A stretch of DNA of 64,000 nucleotides, taken from Pseudacidobacterium ailaaui. Lineage in GTDB: Bacteria > Acidobacteriota > Terriglobia > Terriglobales > Acidobacteriaceae. The stretch is taken from contig NZ_JIAL01000001.1 of NCBI RefSeq assembly GCF_000688455.1, positions 1,147,001-1,211,000 on the forward strand. The letters run 5' to 3'. Below are positions 35,573-47,221 of this stretch, piece by piece. The notes under the pieces were generated by a model that saw nothing but the letters and a program-made list of their open reading frames with translations, had not been told where the DNA came from and did no database searches. The translations under genes were made by a program, and so were the position numbers. Each line of letters begins with the position of its first letter. The first letter of the stretch is position 1.

Positions 35573-36313
35573 TCAGCGACGGCCGCTCTGCTTCAGGAAG
35601 TAATCAATCAGTTCGCTTGAGGAGTTGTCCATTTCGACGTCAAAGGCCTCCACCTTATTGGTGAAGTAGTTGAACGTCATCACGGCAGGAATGGCAACCA
35701 GCAGTCCGAAAGCAGTGGTGACCAGGGCCTCAGAGATACCGCCGGCCACAGCACCGATGCCCGAGGTCTTCTGGGTAGCAATCTGGCGGAAAGCGTTCAG
35801 AATACCGACGACCGTACCGAAGAGACCGATGAAGGGGGCGGTGGAACCGATGGTGGCCAGACCACCCAAACCGCGCTTCAGCTTGGCATGCACAATGGCT
35901 TCGGCCCGCTCCAGGGCACGCTTGGAGGATTCAATCTGCTCCTCGGTCACAGCGCCTCCGGTCCCGAAGCTGCGGAACTCCTGAAGTCCGGCCGTGACAA
36001 CTTCAGCCAGGTGGGACTTCTTGTTGCGGTCAGCAATCTTGACGGCCTCGTCGAGCTTACCCTCCTTGAGCGCGCCAGCAACCCGAGGAGCAAACTCACG
36101 CGACTGCTTGCGGGCAGCACCGAAATACAGCCAGCGGTCGATCATGACGGCCAGCGACCAGATGGACATAATGAACAGGATGATGACGACGCCACGGGCC
36201 AGCCATCCCATGTTGCCCCAAAGTTCGAGGGGGCTGAAACCTACCGTCTGCTCCTGAAAAAATGCCAGAGAAGCCGGGTGAGCTACTGCATGTGTAAGTT
36301 GAGCGAGAATCAC
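35573..36313 (-). CDS. exbB: ExbB/TolQ/MotA-family proton channel protein
   Basis: The 246-residue protein has three membrane helices (about 38-58, 138-160, 180-202), with the family signature GLGGLATIGSTAPFIGLFGTV. ExbB forms the pentameric stator around ExbD. The start is GTG 36313, eight bases after GGAGGAAG; reading further upstream gives an Arg-rich stretch unlike the family. It is the second gene of the tonB cluster. Confidence 0.93.
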   Translation of the reverse strand: MILAQLTHAVAHPASLAFFQEQTVGFSPLELWGNMGWLARGVVIILFIMSIWSLAVMIDRWLYFGAARKQSREFAPRVAGALKEGKLDEAVKIADRNKKSHLAEVVTAGLQEFRSFGTGGAVTEEQIESSKRALERAEAIVHAKLKRGLGGLATIGSTAPFIGLFGTVVGILNAFRQIATQKTSGIGAVAGGISEALVTTAFGLLVAIPAVMTFNYFTNKVEAFDVEMDNSSSELIDYFLKQSGRR

Positions 36314-36445
36314 TGAAATCTTCCTCCTGCGGAGTTTTCTTCTTTGCTGCTGCCTGCGCGATCTTCCGCGCCAGGACAAACCTTCGGTTCGCCCCGTCTC
36401 CAGACTTTACACCCTGGGGCCGGGACCGGACAAAACTACGGACCC

Positions 36446-37168
36446 TCAGCCGCCCAGCGTGAAGACCACGTTGACCTGAGTTTCCACCTCTACCGGCTCG
36501 CCATTGAGCAGATAGGGTTTATAGCGCCAGGTCCTCACGGCATCGAGCGCCGCCTGCTGCAACATGGGTGGCCCGCTGACGACATGGAGATTTTCAATCG
36601 TACCTTGCTTGGAAATCGTAGCCTGTAAGACCACGGTCCCCTGAATACGGGCCGCTTTGGCGATAGCCGGATACTGTGGTTGCGTCCTTACGATCAGGTT
36701 CCCCTGCATAACGCCGGACGAGACGGCAATCTTCTTCGGCGGAGCGGCCTTCACGACCGGGGCCGGCCCATTGCCGATGCCGCCCAAAACACCGCCCAAC
36801 ACTCCACCAGAGGACCCACCCATGCCCTCCATTCCGGCCACACCGGCACTCGGCGGGGGCGCCTCCTCGTGCACCATCTTGATTTCCTTGGGGATCTTGG
36901 TGAATGTCATCTGGTTATTCACCAGCTCGGAAACCACCTTGTGGACCACAGGGGCCTGCGGCGGCGGAGGCGGCGGGGGTGGAGGCGGAGGCGGAGGCGC
37001 AACCAACAGGGTCGACATCATGGCCTTTGGCAGCGCTTCAGGATAGATCAGCGGGTAAAGAATCATTCCAGCAAGGATGGACCCGTTCAGCACAAACCCG
37101 ATAATCGTAAAGTATTTGCTCTTGGTCTTGATCCTGCCGCCTGATTCCATCAAGGCATCTTCAAACAT
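36446..37168 (-). CDS. tonB: TonB-family energy-transducing protein
   Basis: The 240-residue product has a cytoplasmic N-terminus, one membrane helix (about 20-42), a run of 13 prolines (58-70), a glycine-rich spacer (about 108-135) and a C-terminal TonB domain (about 160-238) with QPQYPAIAKAARIQGTVVLQ and AVRTWRYKPYLLNGEPVEVE. It passes energy from ExbBD to TonB-dependent receptors such as those at 1-143 and 44306. The proline run uses mixed codons, so it is not a simple slippage repeat. Confidence 0.95.
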   Translation of the reverse strand: MFEDALMESGGRIKTKSKYFTIIGFVLNGSILAGMILYPLIYPEALPKAMMSTLLVAPPPPPPPPPPPPPQAPVVHKVVSELVNNQMTFTKIPKEIKMVHEEAPPPSAGVAGMEGMGGSSGGVLGGVLGGIGNGPAPVVKAAPPKKIAVSSGVMQGNLIVRTQPQYPAIAKAARIQGTVVLQATISKQGTIENLHVVSGPPMLQQAALDAVRTWRYKPYLLNGEPVEVETQVNVVFTLGG

Positions 37169-37321
37169 GGCCTTACCTCTTCCAAGCGAAACTCGTTACC
37201 ACCTATAGACACCGCACAGGCATCTATTTGTTCCCAACAACAAATTTATTTTTCTGGAGCGGGTGGAACACTTCCGAAAAAGCTGAGTGAGACAACCTAT
37301 ATCACATCGCGGCCACATCTG

Positions 37322-37331
37322 GAAACGTTTC
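37322..37331. promoter_or_regulatory. LacI-type half-site palindrome GAAACGTTTC upstream of tonB
   Basis: A perfect 10-bp palindrome with the same AAACGTTT core as the operators of the pentose locus at 58 kb and 62.5 kb. It is about 155 bases upstream of tonB and 60 bases past secF. It could be a chance match; binding is not shown. Confidence 0.3.
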
Positions 37332-37391
37332 ACCGCAGCAAAAAAGATTTTTTCTTACTGTCATTGCAAACCGGATTCACACCTCGGCCCT

Positions 37392-38615
37392 TCAGACCCG
37401 GGCCTTCTTCGCCGCTGGCAATACGGCCGCTTTTCCTCGCTGCTGCCTCCACTCCTGATATGCAACCAGCATAGGTGCCGCCACGGCGATCGAGGAATAG
37501 GTCCCGATGAGAATGCCGACGACCAGGGCAAAGGAAAATCCGTGAAGCACTTCTCCACCAAAGAGATAGAGAGAGAGCACGGTGAGGAAGGTCAAGCCGG
37601 AGGTCAGGACGGTCCGGCTCAGCGTTTGATTGATGCTGCGATTGACCAGGTCGGCCAGCGGTTCGCGACGGGACATGCGGAGGTTTTCCCGGATACGGTC
37701 AAAGACCACGATGGTGTCGTTCATCGAGTACCCGACCAGAGTGAGGATGGCAGCAATCACAGTAAGAGAGATCTCTTGATTCGTAAGACTGAAAGCGCCC
37801 ACGGTGATCAATGTGTCATGGAAGACAGCAACGACGGCCGCGACACCATAAATCAATTCGAAGCGGAACCAGAGATACACCAGCATCCCTAGCAGCGAAT
37901 ACAGGATGGCCCACATGGCCTGATTGCGCAGTTGCGCGCCGACCTGGGGCCCGACAATTTCGACATTGCGGATGGCAAAGCCGGACAGGTACGCATCCTG
38001 CCTGAGTGCATCGAGCACTGCGGGAGTCACTTGGCCGGAAAGACTGTCTATGGAAGCAATCAGGCCGCTATGGCGGTCTCTGTCATTCAGGATCGCGGCC
38101 GCCTGCTGGGCATAATGCTGCTGGGAAGCCTCGCTCTGGCCCAGATGCTCAGGGTCCTTCTGTGCCAGCCAGCTGGCCAGCGTGCTTTGCCCGGCATTAT
38201 CAAGGTCCAGCTTGCCCGCATTGGCCTGCCCGCCGCGGACATAGTTGCTCTCAAGCGCCTGCAGGATCGCTGCGCGACCCTGATCGAGGGCATTCTCACT
38301 CGTGCGGCTCAGGGCAAGCGATATGATCACTTCATTGTTCGCCACGGCCCCATAGCGCTGAATGCGGACGTCCTTGATTCCGGCCTTGTCCGTGGCCGAA
38401 CGGATCCGGTCGAGGTCGGGCGCCTGGTCAAACTTGACGCGAACGACGGTGCCACCGCGAAAATCCACATCCAGGGGAAGATGGTGCCAGAAAAGCAGTG
38501 AGAGCACCCCCGCCACGCTGAAAATCAGCGAGAAGCCCAGAAAGTACCACTTCTTCCCGAGCCAATCAATCTTTACATCATGAAACAGTTCCACGGAATT
38601 TCCTCTGTTTGCCAC
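37392..38615 (-). CDS. secF: Protein translocase subunit SecF
   Basis: SecF pairs with SecD to pull exported proteins across the inner membrane using the proton motive force. The 407-residue product has six helices, the family VDFRGGTVV motif after helix 1 and MNDTIVVFDRIRENLR in helix 4-5. Its periplasmic loop (about 60-230) is longer than the usual 300-residue SecF, with inserted Gln/Ala-rich segments. It follows secD by 52 bases. Confidence 0.96.
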   Translation of the reverse strand: MANRGNSVELFHDVKIDWLGKKWYFLGFSLIFSVAGVLSLLFWHHLPLDVDFRGGTVVRVKFDQAPDLDRIRSATDKAGIKDVRIQRYGAVANNEVIISLALSRTSENALDQGRAAILQALESNYVRGGQANAGKLDLDNAGQSTLASWLAQKDPEHLGQSEASQQHYAQQAAAILNDRDRHSGLIASIDSLSGQVTPAVLDALRQDAYLSGFAIRNVEIVGPQVGAQLRNQAMWAILYSLLGMLVYLWFRFELIYGVAAVVAVFHDTLITVGAFSLTNQEISLTVIAAILTLVGYSMNDTIVVFDRIRENLRMSRREPLADLVNRSINQTLSRTVLTSGLTFLTVLSLYLFGGEVLHGFSFALVVGILIGTYSSIAVAAPMLVAYQEWRQQRGKAAVLPAAKKARV

Positions 38616-38667
38616 GAAACGGCCAGCAAAACCACGGCCGGCATCGAAGCAGACCGCTTTTAGCTAC

Positions 38668-40290
38668 TTAAATCGATATCGGCTCACCCGGACGCTTTTT
38701 GTTCAGGTGCGCATCAAAAATCACCCGCGAGACAAATACGGCGGTAAACAGGTTTGCCAGCAGACCAAAGGTCAGCGTCACAGCAAATCCCCGGACAGGG
38801 CCGGTGCCAAAAATAAACAGAATGGCTGCTGAAACGATCGTCGTCACGTGGGTGTCCACAATGGTCGTCCAGGCATGATCAAAGCCCTGCTCCACGGCGG
38901 CCGAGGGCGACTTGCCAGCACGCAGTTCTTCCCGGATACGCTCAAAAATGAGGACGTTGGAGTCCACACCCATACCAATGGTCAGGATGACACCAGCAAT
39001 GCCAGGCAGAGTGAGCACCGAGTGGGTAAAGCCCATAAAACCGAGCAGGATGACTAGGTTCAGGAAGAGGGCCAGATCAGCATTAATGCCCGCACCACGG
39101 TAATACACCAGCATGAAAATCATGACTGCGAGCATCCCGACTACGGAAGCAAGTACACCCTGACGGATGGAATCGGCCCCGAGTGAAGGTCCTACAGTGC
39201 TTTCCTGCAGATAATGAATCGAAGCAGGCAGAGCACCGGTGCGCAGCAGCATGGCGAGGTCCTTGGCATACTGCTCCGTAATCCCGCCGCCGGAGATGGT
39301 GCCCTGGTCGCGGATGGTGTCACGGATGGTGGCCACCTCACGGATCTTATTATCAAGAACGATACAAAGCGGTTTGCCCTTGTTTTCCGTCGTGAAATCA
39401 GCAAAGTGGTTTCCGGCGGCAGCCGTCAGATAAAAGACCACCTCTGGCTCATTTGTATTGGGATTGCGGCCAGGCTGGGCATCGCGAATATCGGTCCCGG
39501 CCACCTCGGGTACACGCTTGATTTCGTACACAGACTCATTGCTGTTGGGGCCGGCCGCGCCGGGGATGGCACGCATCAGCTCTGCGTCATAAGGAACAGA
39601 GCCGCCCAGGGCCTGCAGGGCCGTCTGCTCATCGGGCCACGGACCACCCTCAACCAGATGGAGCTCCAGGCGTGCGGTGGACTGGATTACGTCCTTGACC
39701 CGCGCAGGATCATCCACACCGGGGAGCTCGACCAGAATCTGGTAGGCGCCCAGGTTGTATTCCTGAATGACAGGCTCGCTGACCCCGAGTGAGTCCACGC
39801 GGGTGCGGATGACTTCGATGGCCTGCTCCAGGGCGCGTTTTTTCAGGTCAGCAACGACAGTGGGCTTCATGGTAAGGGTGAAGGTGTTGTTTTCACCAGA
39901 AGCGATATCGTACTGGGTGCCGTAACGCTGGTTCAGGACCGACCGGAGGTCACCGGTGCGGTCGGCCGGTACTCCGGAGATCTGGATCGTCTCCGGATGG
40001 GCGGCAGGATCGGGCTTGGTAATGGAGCCTACGGAGATGCCATTCTGCTGAAGGTCGGTCTGCAGGCGCGCCTCATCATTGTCTGTCTGGGAGGCGACGG
40101 CCTCGTCGACCATGACCTGTAAAATCAGGTGCGTACCGCCCCGCAGATCGAGGCCCAGGTGAATGCGGTCCAGAATGGCCTGCTTCAGGGCAGTGCCGCT
40201 CAGTCCTTTGGGGATGCCGAAAATTCCGAAAAGAAAGACCAGCAGGACCGCAAAGATCAGAATCGTCTTTTGAGTCAGATTTTTACGCAT
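38668..40290 (-). CDS. secD: Protein translocase subunit SecD
   Basis: The 540-residue SecD has an N-terminal helix, LGLDLRGGTHLILQV, a large periplasmic P1 domain, and six-helix RND-type membrane region with GMGVDSNVLIFERIREELR. DTHVTTIVSAAILF and GFAVTLTFGLLANLFTAVFVSR are further family marks. It works with SecF and YajC at the SecYEG channel. The gene lies six bases after yajC. Confidence 0.97.
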   Translation of the reverse strand: MRKNLTQKTILIFAVLLVFLFGIFGIPKGLSGTALKQAILDRIHLGLDLRGGTHLILQVMVDEAVASQTDNDEARLQTDLQQNGISVGSITKPDPAAHPETIQISGVPADRTGDLRSVLNQRYGTQYDIASGENNTFTLTMKPTVVADLKKRALEQAIEVIRTRVDSLGVSEPVIQEYNLGAYQILVELPGVDDPARVKDVIQSTARLELHLVEGGPWPDEQTALQALGGSVPYDAELMRAIPGAAGPNSNESVYEIKRVPEVAGTDIRDAQPGRNPNTNEPEVVFYLTAAAGNHFADFTTENKGKPLCIVLDNKIREVATIRDTIRDQGTISGGGITEQYAKDLAMLLRTGALPASIHYLQESTVGPSLGADSIRQGVLASVVGMLAVMIFMLVYYRGAGINADLALFLNLVILLGFMGFTHSVLTLPGIAGVILTIGMGVDSNVLIFERIREELRAGKSPSAAVEQGFDHAWTTIVDTHVTTIVSAAILFIFGTGPVRGFAVTLTFGLLANLFTAVFVSRVIFDAHLNKKRPGEPISI

Positions 40291-40296
40291 GGGTTT

Positions 40297-40605
40297 TTAC
40301 TTCGCAGGCTCGTCTGTGGTGACCGATGCAATGGCACTCTTTACGACTTCCATCTTAATGTTGTCCGGCGGCACGCGAAGCTGAATGGCGTCGTCCTTAA
40401 TCGACAGGATGGTGCCGCGGATACCGCCTGATGTGGTGACCCGGTCGCCTGGCTTCAGGTTATGGAGCATCTGCTGCCACTGCTTCTGGCGCGCCTGCTG
40501 GGGGCGAATCAGCAGCAGATAGAACACTGCAATAATCACCACAAAGGGCAGAAATGTAACCAGACCCGGCGGTAGAGCGGCGGCCAGCAAAAGATTCGGT
40601 GTCAA
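40297..40605 (-). CDS. yajC: Preprotein translocase auxiliary subunit YajC
   Basis: The 102-residue protein has one membrane helix (about 14-34, FLPFVVIIAVFYLLLIRPQQ) and a small cytoplasmic domain with LKPGDRVTTSGGIRGTI. The start is set at TTG 40605, seven bases after AAAGGA; no ATG is available, and the longer frame to 40806 is Ser/Cys-rich and unlike YajC. It leads the yajC-secD-secF operon. Confidence 0.93.
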   Translation of the reverse strand: MTPNLLLAAALPPGLVTFLPFVVIIAVFYLLLIRPQQARQKQWQQMLHNLKPGDRVTTSGGIRGTILSIKDDAIQLRVPPDNIKMEVVKSAIASVTTDEPAK

Positions 40606-40842
40606 GCTGCAATCCTTTTCATGACAAAGAACAACGTCTTTGCACAATGAGAAATCATGATTGTATCCAGGGAAGAGGAAATTTGGCAGCACTGGACTGC
40701 AAGCCGCTTCCTCCAGGAACACAAACGGTTCCCTGCTTCCGGGCACTACAGAGGAGGAATGCAGGGAGACCCTGGTTTTATAGCTTTTCAGCAGAAACGG
40801 TCTCATGTCAAGAAGCGATGGTCTCAGGCCACCGCGGCGGGT

Positions 40843-40871
40843 TTGACCACATGCAGCGCTGCCGCTATACT
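40843..40871 (+). promoter_or_regulatory. Sigma-70-type promoter of tRNA-Gly
   Basis: TTGACC (40843-40848) and TATACT (40866-40871) are 17 bases apart, close to the consensus. The predicted start is near 40878, eight bases before the mature tRNA-Gly. It probably also drives tRNA-Cys. Confidence 0.75.
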
Positions 40872-40885
40872 CAAAAGGTAATCCT

Positions 40886-40960
<75 letters not shown>

Positions 40961-41030
40961 GTCAGCCGAAGAAAAAACTCCGCGCGGACTGGCTTTCAAG
41001 CCGCCTTCTGAAGTAAGATTTCCTGTCCAA

Positions 41031-41105
41031 GGCGCGGTACCCAAGTGGTAAGGGAGAGGTCTGCAAAACCTTTATGCGTCGGTTCGATTCCGACCCGCGC
41101 CTCCA
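41031..41105 (+). tRNA. tRNA-Cys (anticodon GCA)
   Basis: The 75-base cloverleaf has acceptor GGCGCGG/CCGCGCC, anticodon stem GAGGT/ACCTT with loop CTGCAAA, T-arm GTCGG-TTCGATT-CCGAC, discriminator T and encoded CCA. It lies 70 bases after tRNA-Gly and is probably co-transcribed. Confidence 0.97.
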
Positions 41106-43614
<2,509 letters not shown>

Positions 43615-43636
43615 GGATTTCTGCAAGCATGACATA

Positions 43637-43681
43637 AGCTCCTCAACTGAAGCTGCAGCAGCGAGTTGAGGAGCTTTTTTG
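43637..43681 (+). terminator. Intrinsic terminator of katG
   Basis: AGCTCCTCAACT (43637-43648) pairs perfectly with AGTTGAGGAGCT (43664-43675), a 12-bp stem with a 15-base loop, followed by seven T residues. Confidence 0.93.
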
Positions 43682-43760
43682 TATGTATACAAAAGCAGGA
43701 AGTACAGGAGCGGATTGCACGCTTCTGGGAGTGACAAGCAGGCCTGGGCTACACTGAAGG

Positions 43761-44123
43761 GTGCGGCGACTGCTTGCCATTTCGATGCTGCTGCTATTCG
43801 GGTTGCCCCTGCTGGCCCCGGTGCTTGCCTCTGACATCGGTGAGGCGGGCCTTCCGGCATGTTGCCGGAGGAGCGGGAAGCATCACTGCGCCATGGCCGG
43901 AACCATGATGCGGCAGCAAGGTCATGCCATCAGCATGATTGCTGAGAAATGCCCCTATACTCCGGCAGTCGCTCGGCTCCTTCCCTGGACTCCCCTTGCG
44001 CCATCCATAGAGGCGGCGATCTTTGCCGGAGTCATCCGTCATCCGGCGGTCCATGCTCAGGCAGAGGCGCTGTATCGCGTCTCCTTTGACCGGACGCGGC
44101 AGAAGCGCGGCCCTCCCGTGTAA
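43761..44123 (+). CDS. Small secreted protein with Cys/His-rich motif, unknown function
   Basis: The 120-residue product has a signal peptide (MLLLFGLPLLAPVLA) and just after it the compact motif PACCRRSGKHHCAM (residues about 33-46), with three Cys, two His and one Met, followed by a further Met-rich TMMRQQGHAISM. Cys/His/Met clustering of this kind suggests copper or other soft-metal binding; I do not know a named family. The start is GTG 43761, with ATG 43785 an alternative. It sits 182 bases before a TonB-dependent receptor on the same strand, suggesting a shared metal-related role. Confidence 0.7.
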   Translation: MRRLLAISMLLLFGLPLLAPVLASDIGEAGLPACCRRSGKHHCAMAGTMMRQQGHAISMIAEKCPYTPAVARLLPWTPLAPSIEAAIFAGVIRHPAVHAQAEALYRVSFDRTRQKRGPPV

Positions 44124-44305
44124 TTCCACTTTTGTGTTCTGTTACGGAGACCTGTCGCCTGGCGGGCGCTGGTACCACGCAGTTTTTTCCCTTGCGTGAT
44201 TCGGGCTTGCTCAGGATGACAGACCCATGCGGGCTTCCGGAACAGCACACTGCCCCTCTCGTTCCCATTTCACTTCTTTTGCCAATAGAGGAGGCTTCTG
44301 CCGAG

Positions 44306-46576
44306 ATGCGCAGAGTTGTCATGCTGTTTTTCCTTGCGTGCATGGGTATCAGCCAGCACGCGCGCGCCACTGTTTTTGGACAGGTGGAAGGCATTGTGCA
44401 CGATCCGCAGCACCGACCCATTGCCGGGACACAGGTCGTGTTGCGGTCCGTGACTTCCGACTTTTCTCTTCATACGCAATCCGACCAGGACGGGGCGTTC
44501 CGCTTTGCGGCCGTACCTGTAGGGAAATACGTGGTCCGTGTTGAGCAGCCGGGATTCCGTCCGGAGGAGCAGAACATCACGGTGGTCTCGAATGCGTCGC
44601 CTATTCTGCACTTTGAACTGGGCGTGGCCGGGACACAGGAAACCACGGTGGTGACAGCTGTGGCAGAGGGTCCCAATGTGGACACGGCCACGACGACCAC
44701 TCTGGTGACACGGCGGGAGATCACACGCGCGCCTGGAGCGGACCGGACCAATGGTTTTGAGATGATTACAAATTACGTTCCCGGGGCCTATGAGACCCAC
44801 GACATGCTGCACATCCGCGGCGGGCACCAGGTGAGCTGGCTGATTGACGGTGTCCAGATCCCCAACACGAATATCGGCAGCAATGTGGGAGCGCAGATAG
44901 ATCCAAAGGACATTGACTACCTTGAGGTACAACGCGGCAGCTATTCCGCCGATGTGGGCGACCGCACGTATGGTGTGTTCAACGTCGTGCCGCGCACCGG
45001 ATTTGAGGGCAACAATCAGGGCGAGCTCATTTTAAGCGCCGGAAATTTCTACCAGACGAACGATCAGGTGAACTTCGGTAGCCATTCCGAGAAGTCTGCC
45101 TATTACCTGAGCCTGAACGGAAACCGCAGCAACCTGGGGCTGCAGCCGCCCATCAGCAAGGTCTACCACGATGCGGTGAATGGATACGGCGGCTTTGGCT
45201 CATGGATTTACAACCGCACTCCGCAAGACCAGTTCCGACTGGTGACGCAACTGCGCACGGATTACTTTCAGGTACCGTATGATCCTGATCCGGACAGCTG
45301 GGAAAACCAGGAATACAACTCCAGTGGGTTGCGTGATGGTCAGCATGAAACGGATGGACTGGTCGCCTTCACCTGGGCGCATACCTTTCATGATCAGTCA
45401 CTGTTACAAATTTCGCCTTTTTATCACTACAATAGCGCAGACTATGAACCAAAACCATATGATTTCCCGGTGGCCACGACCAGCCGGCGGGCTTCCCACT
45501 ATGCCGGTCTGCAGGGCTCGATGGAAGCGGAGATTGCGCGTAATACTCTGCAGGCCGGGATCTACACCTTCGGGCAGCATGATGGGTACACGTTTGGCAG
45601 CATCTTCAACGACCTGAGCTATCCGGATTTTTCCGTCAACGACGCGGCTTCCGGTGGCTTGATTGAAGAATATCTTTCGGACAACTACAAGGTCACGTCC
45701 TGGCTGACGCTGATTGCCGGCCTGCGCCAGTCCTGGTTTCACGGTGGGTTTACGGAGAAGGCGACGAGTCCCCGCATCGGGGCCGCAGTGAAGGTGCCGA
45801 AGCTGGGCTGGGTCTTTCGTGGATTTTATGGGCACTACTACCAGCCTCCACCGCTGCTGACGGCTTCAGGACCAGTGCTTCAGTACGCGAACGCGACCAA
45901 CACCTCCTTTCTGCCGCTGCATGGCGAGCGAGACGAGGAACACCAGTTTGGCGTGCAGATCCCATTCCGGGGATGGATGCTGGATGCGGACACCTTCCGT
46001 ACCAGGGCCAGGAATTTTCTTGACCACAGCACACTGGGCGAATCGAGCCTGTACTATCCAGTGACGATTGACGGCGCTTTGGTCAGGGGGTGGGAACTGA
46101 CGCTGCTCTCACCGCGTCTCTGGCGCTATGGGCAGGCGCACCTGGCGTACTCTAACCAGATTGCCGAACAGCGCGGCGCGTTGACGGGAGGGCTGGTCTG
46201 CAATCCTGAAACTTCAGAAGACTGTGAAGGCGAATGGACATACACGCCGCTCGATCACGACCAGCGCAACACGCTCAACGTTGGCTTTGACGCCTCGCTG
46301 CCATGGCGCATCTTTGCTTCGACGAATGTCTACTACGGTTCGGGATTTGTGAATGGCAGCCCGAACAAGGAGTATCCGGGAGCGTATCTTCCGCAGCACA
46401 CGACGTTTGATCTGTCAGTGGGAAAGACCTTTGCTGAAAAGCTGACGGTGTCCGTTACTTCGCTCAATGTGGCCAACCGCAGGGTGCTGCTGGACAACAG
46501 CCTTACGTTCGGGGGGTTCCACTATAACGACCCGCGGGAGATTTATGGGGAGGTGAGATACCGCTTTCGATATTGA
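44306..46576 (+). CDS. TonB-dependent receptor with N-terminal carboxypeptidase-regulatory-like domain
   Basis: The 756-residue outer-membrane protein has a signal peptide, a carboxypeptidase-regulatory-like domain (about 23-105, VEGIVHDPQHRPIAGTQVVL), a plug domain (about 120-230, LHIRGGHQVSWLIDGVQI) and a 22-strand barrel ending in EVRYRFRY with a terminal aromatic. The substrate is unknown; the neighbouring Cys/His-rich gene suggests metal. The start is ATG 44306, with GAGGAGG twelve bases upstream; the frame stays open to 44132. Energy would come from the TonB system at 34-37 kb or another. Confidence 0.93.
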   Translation: MRRVVMLFFLACMGISQHARATVFGQVEGIVHDPQHRPIAGTQVVLRSVTSDFSLHTQSDQDGAFRFAAVPVGKYVVRVEQPGFRPEEQNITVVSNASPILHFELGVAGTQETTVVTAVAEGPNVDTATTTTLVTRREITRAPGADRTNGFEMITNYVPGAYETHDMLHIRGGHQVSWLIDGVQIPNTNIGSNVGAQIDPKDIDYLEVQRGSYSADVGDRTYGVFNVVPRTGFEGNNQGELILSAGNFYQTNDQVNFGSHSEKSAYYLSLNGNRSNLGLQPPISKVYHDAVNGYGGFGSWIYNRTPQDQFRLVTQLRTDYFQVPYDPDPDSWENQEYNSSGLRDGQHETDGLVAFTWAHTFHDQSLLQISPFYHYNSADYEPKPYDFPVATTSRRASHYAGLQGSMEAEIARNTLQAGIYTFGQHDGYTFGSIFNDLSYPDFSVNDAASGGLIEEYLSDNYKVTSWLTLIAGLRQSWFHGGFTEKATSPRIGAAVKVPKLGWVFRGFYGHYYQPPPLLTASGPVLQYANATNTSFLPLHGERDEEHQFGVQIPFRGWMLDADTFRTRARNFLDHSTLGESSLYYPVTIDGALVRGWELTLLSPRLWRYGQAHLAYSNQIAEQRGALTGGLVCNPETSEDCEGEWTYTPLDHDQRNTLNVGFDASLPWRIFASTNVYYGSGFVNGSPNKEYPGAYLPQHTTFDLSVGKTFAEKLTVSVTSLNVANRRVLLDNSLTFGGFHYNDPREIYGEVRYRFRY

Positions 46577-46588
46577 AGAAAGGTGCGA

Positions 46589-46621
46589 CGGGCAGACCAT
46601 GGTCCTGACCATGCCTGCCCG
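46589..46621. terminator. Hairpin between convergent receptor and peroxiredoxin genes
   Basis: CGGGCAG (46589-46595) pairs with CTGCCCG (46615-46621) and the inner CATGGT (46598-46603) with ACCATG (46608-46613), leaving a 4-base loop and a small bulge. Lacking a T-run, it may act as a bidirectional transcription barrier. Confidence 0.55.
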
Positions 46622-46639
46622 GCATCCATTCACACCTAT

Positions 46640-47191
46640 TTAGTGAGCCTCCATCTGATTGAGCGCTGAAAGCACCTCTTCACTATGGTGCGAGGGGTCT
46701 ACTTTCGTCCAGACTTTGACGATCTTTCCCTGAGGATCAATCAAAAATGTATTGCGATTGGCGATTTTGAAACCGGCATAGTTGCCAAGCGATCCATACT
46801 CGGCCACGACTTTTTTGTCCGCGTCGCTCAGCAGCGTGAAGTTGAGGCCGTCCTTGGCGCAGAACTGTTTGTGACTGTCCACCGAATCCACGCTGACGCC
46901 CAGAATGACGGCGTTGGCCTTCAGAAACTTTTCCTGGTCGCGCTGGAAGTTATGGGCTTCAATGGTGCAGCCCGAGGTCATGTCTTTGGGGTAGAAATAA
47001 AGGACCACCCATTTTCCACGGAAGCTGTCGAGGCTGACGGGCCTGCCTTCCTGCGAGGGCAGAGTGAAATCAGGCGCCTGCTGGCCGACCTGGGGCATGG
47101 GTTGATTGTCGTCCGCAAAACTACGAGCAGCCACAAAAAGCACTCCGACGACAATGACGGCTGCAACTACAAGCAGAGAAATCCTGGACAC
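46640..47191 (-). CDS. Peroxiredoxin (BCP/AhpC-TSA family), membrane-anchored or exported
   Basis: The 183-residue product has an N-terminal hydrophobic segment (about 4-22) and a thioredoxin-fold peroxiredoxin domain with peroxidatic Cys75 in MTSGCTIEAHNF and a second Cys at 111 (QFCAKDG), matching the bacterioferritin-comigratory-protein group. The usual GCTxE motif is kept. It would reduce peroxides outside the cytoplasm; its electron donor is unknown. It is 30 bases downstream of nothing obvious and lies 30 bases before lpxI in the opposite reading order (same strand). Confidence 0.9.
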   Translation of the reverse strand: MSRISLLVVAAVIVVGVLFVAARSFADDNQPMPQVGQQAPDFTLPSQEGRPVSLDSFRGKWVVLYFYPKDMTSGCTIEAHNFQRDQEKFLKANAVILGVSVDSVDSHKQFCAKDGLNFTLLSDADKKVVAEYGSLGNYAGFKIANRNTFLIDPQGKIVKVWTKVDPSHHSEEVLSALNQMEAH

Positions 47192-47221
47192 GGCGAAAGT
47201 CCTCCTGTATGGGTGAGCCTA

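Noticed and set aside
36960-37005. Polyproline tract of TonB as a phase-variable simple repeat
   Set aside because: The codons are mixed CCT, CCG, CCA and CCC, so slippage is unlikely.
37330-37352. A/T hairpin after secF as a terminator
   Set aside because: The stem is only A-T pairs and weak; no GC stem precedes the T-run.
44150-44225. GC-rich sequence with CTCAGGATGACAG resembling a dispersed repeat
   Set aside because: Only one copy is visible in this window, so a repeat cannot be supported.
44132-44305. N-terminal extension of the TonB-dependent receptor
   Set aside because: The extension is not a signal peptide; a proper signal starts at ATG 44306.
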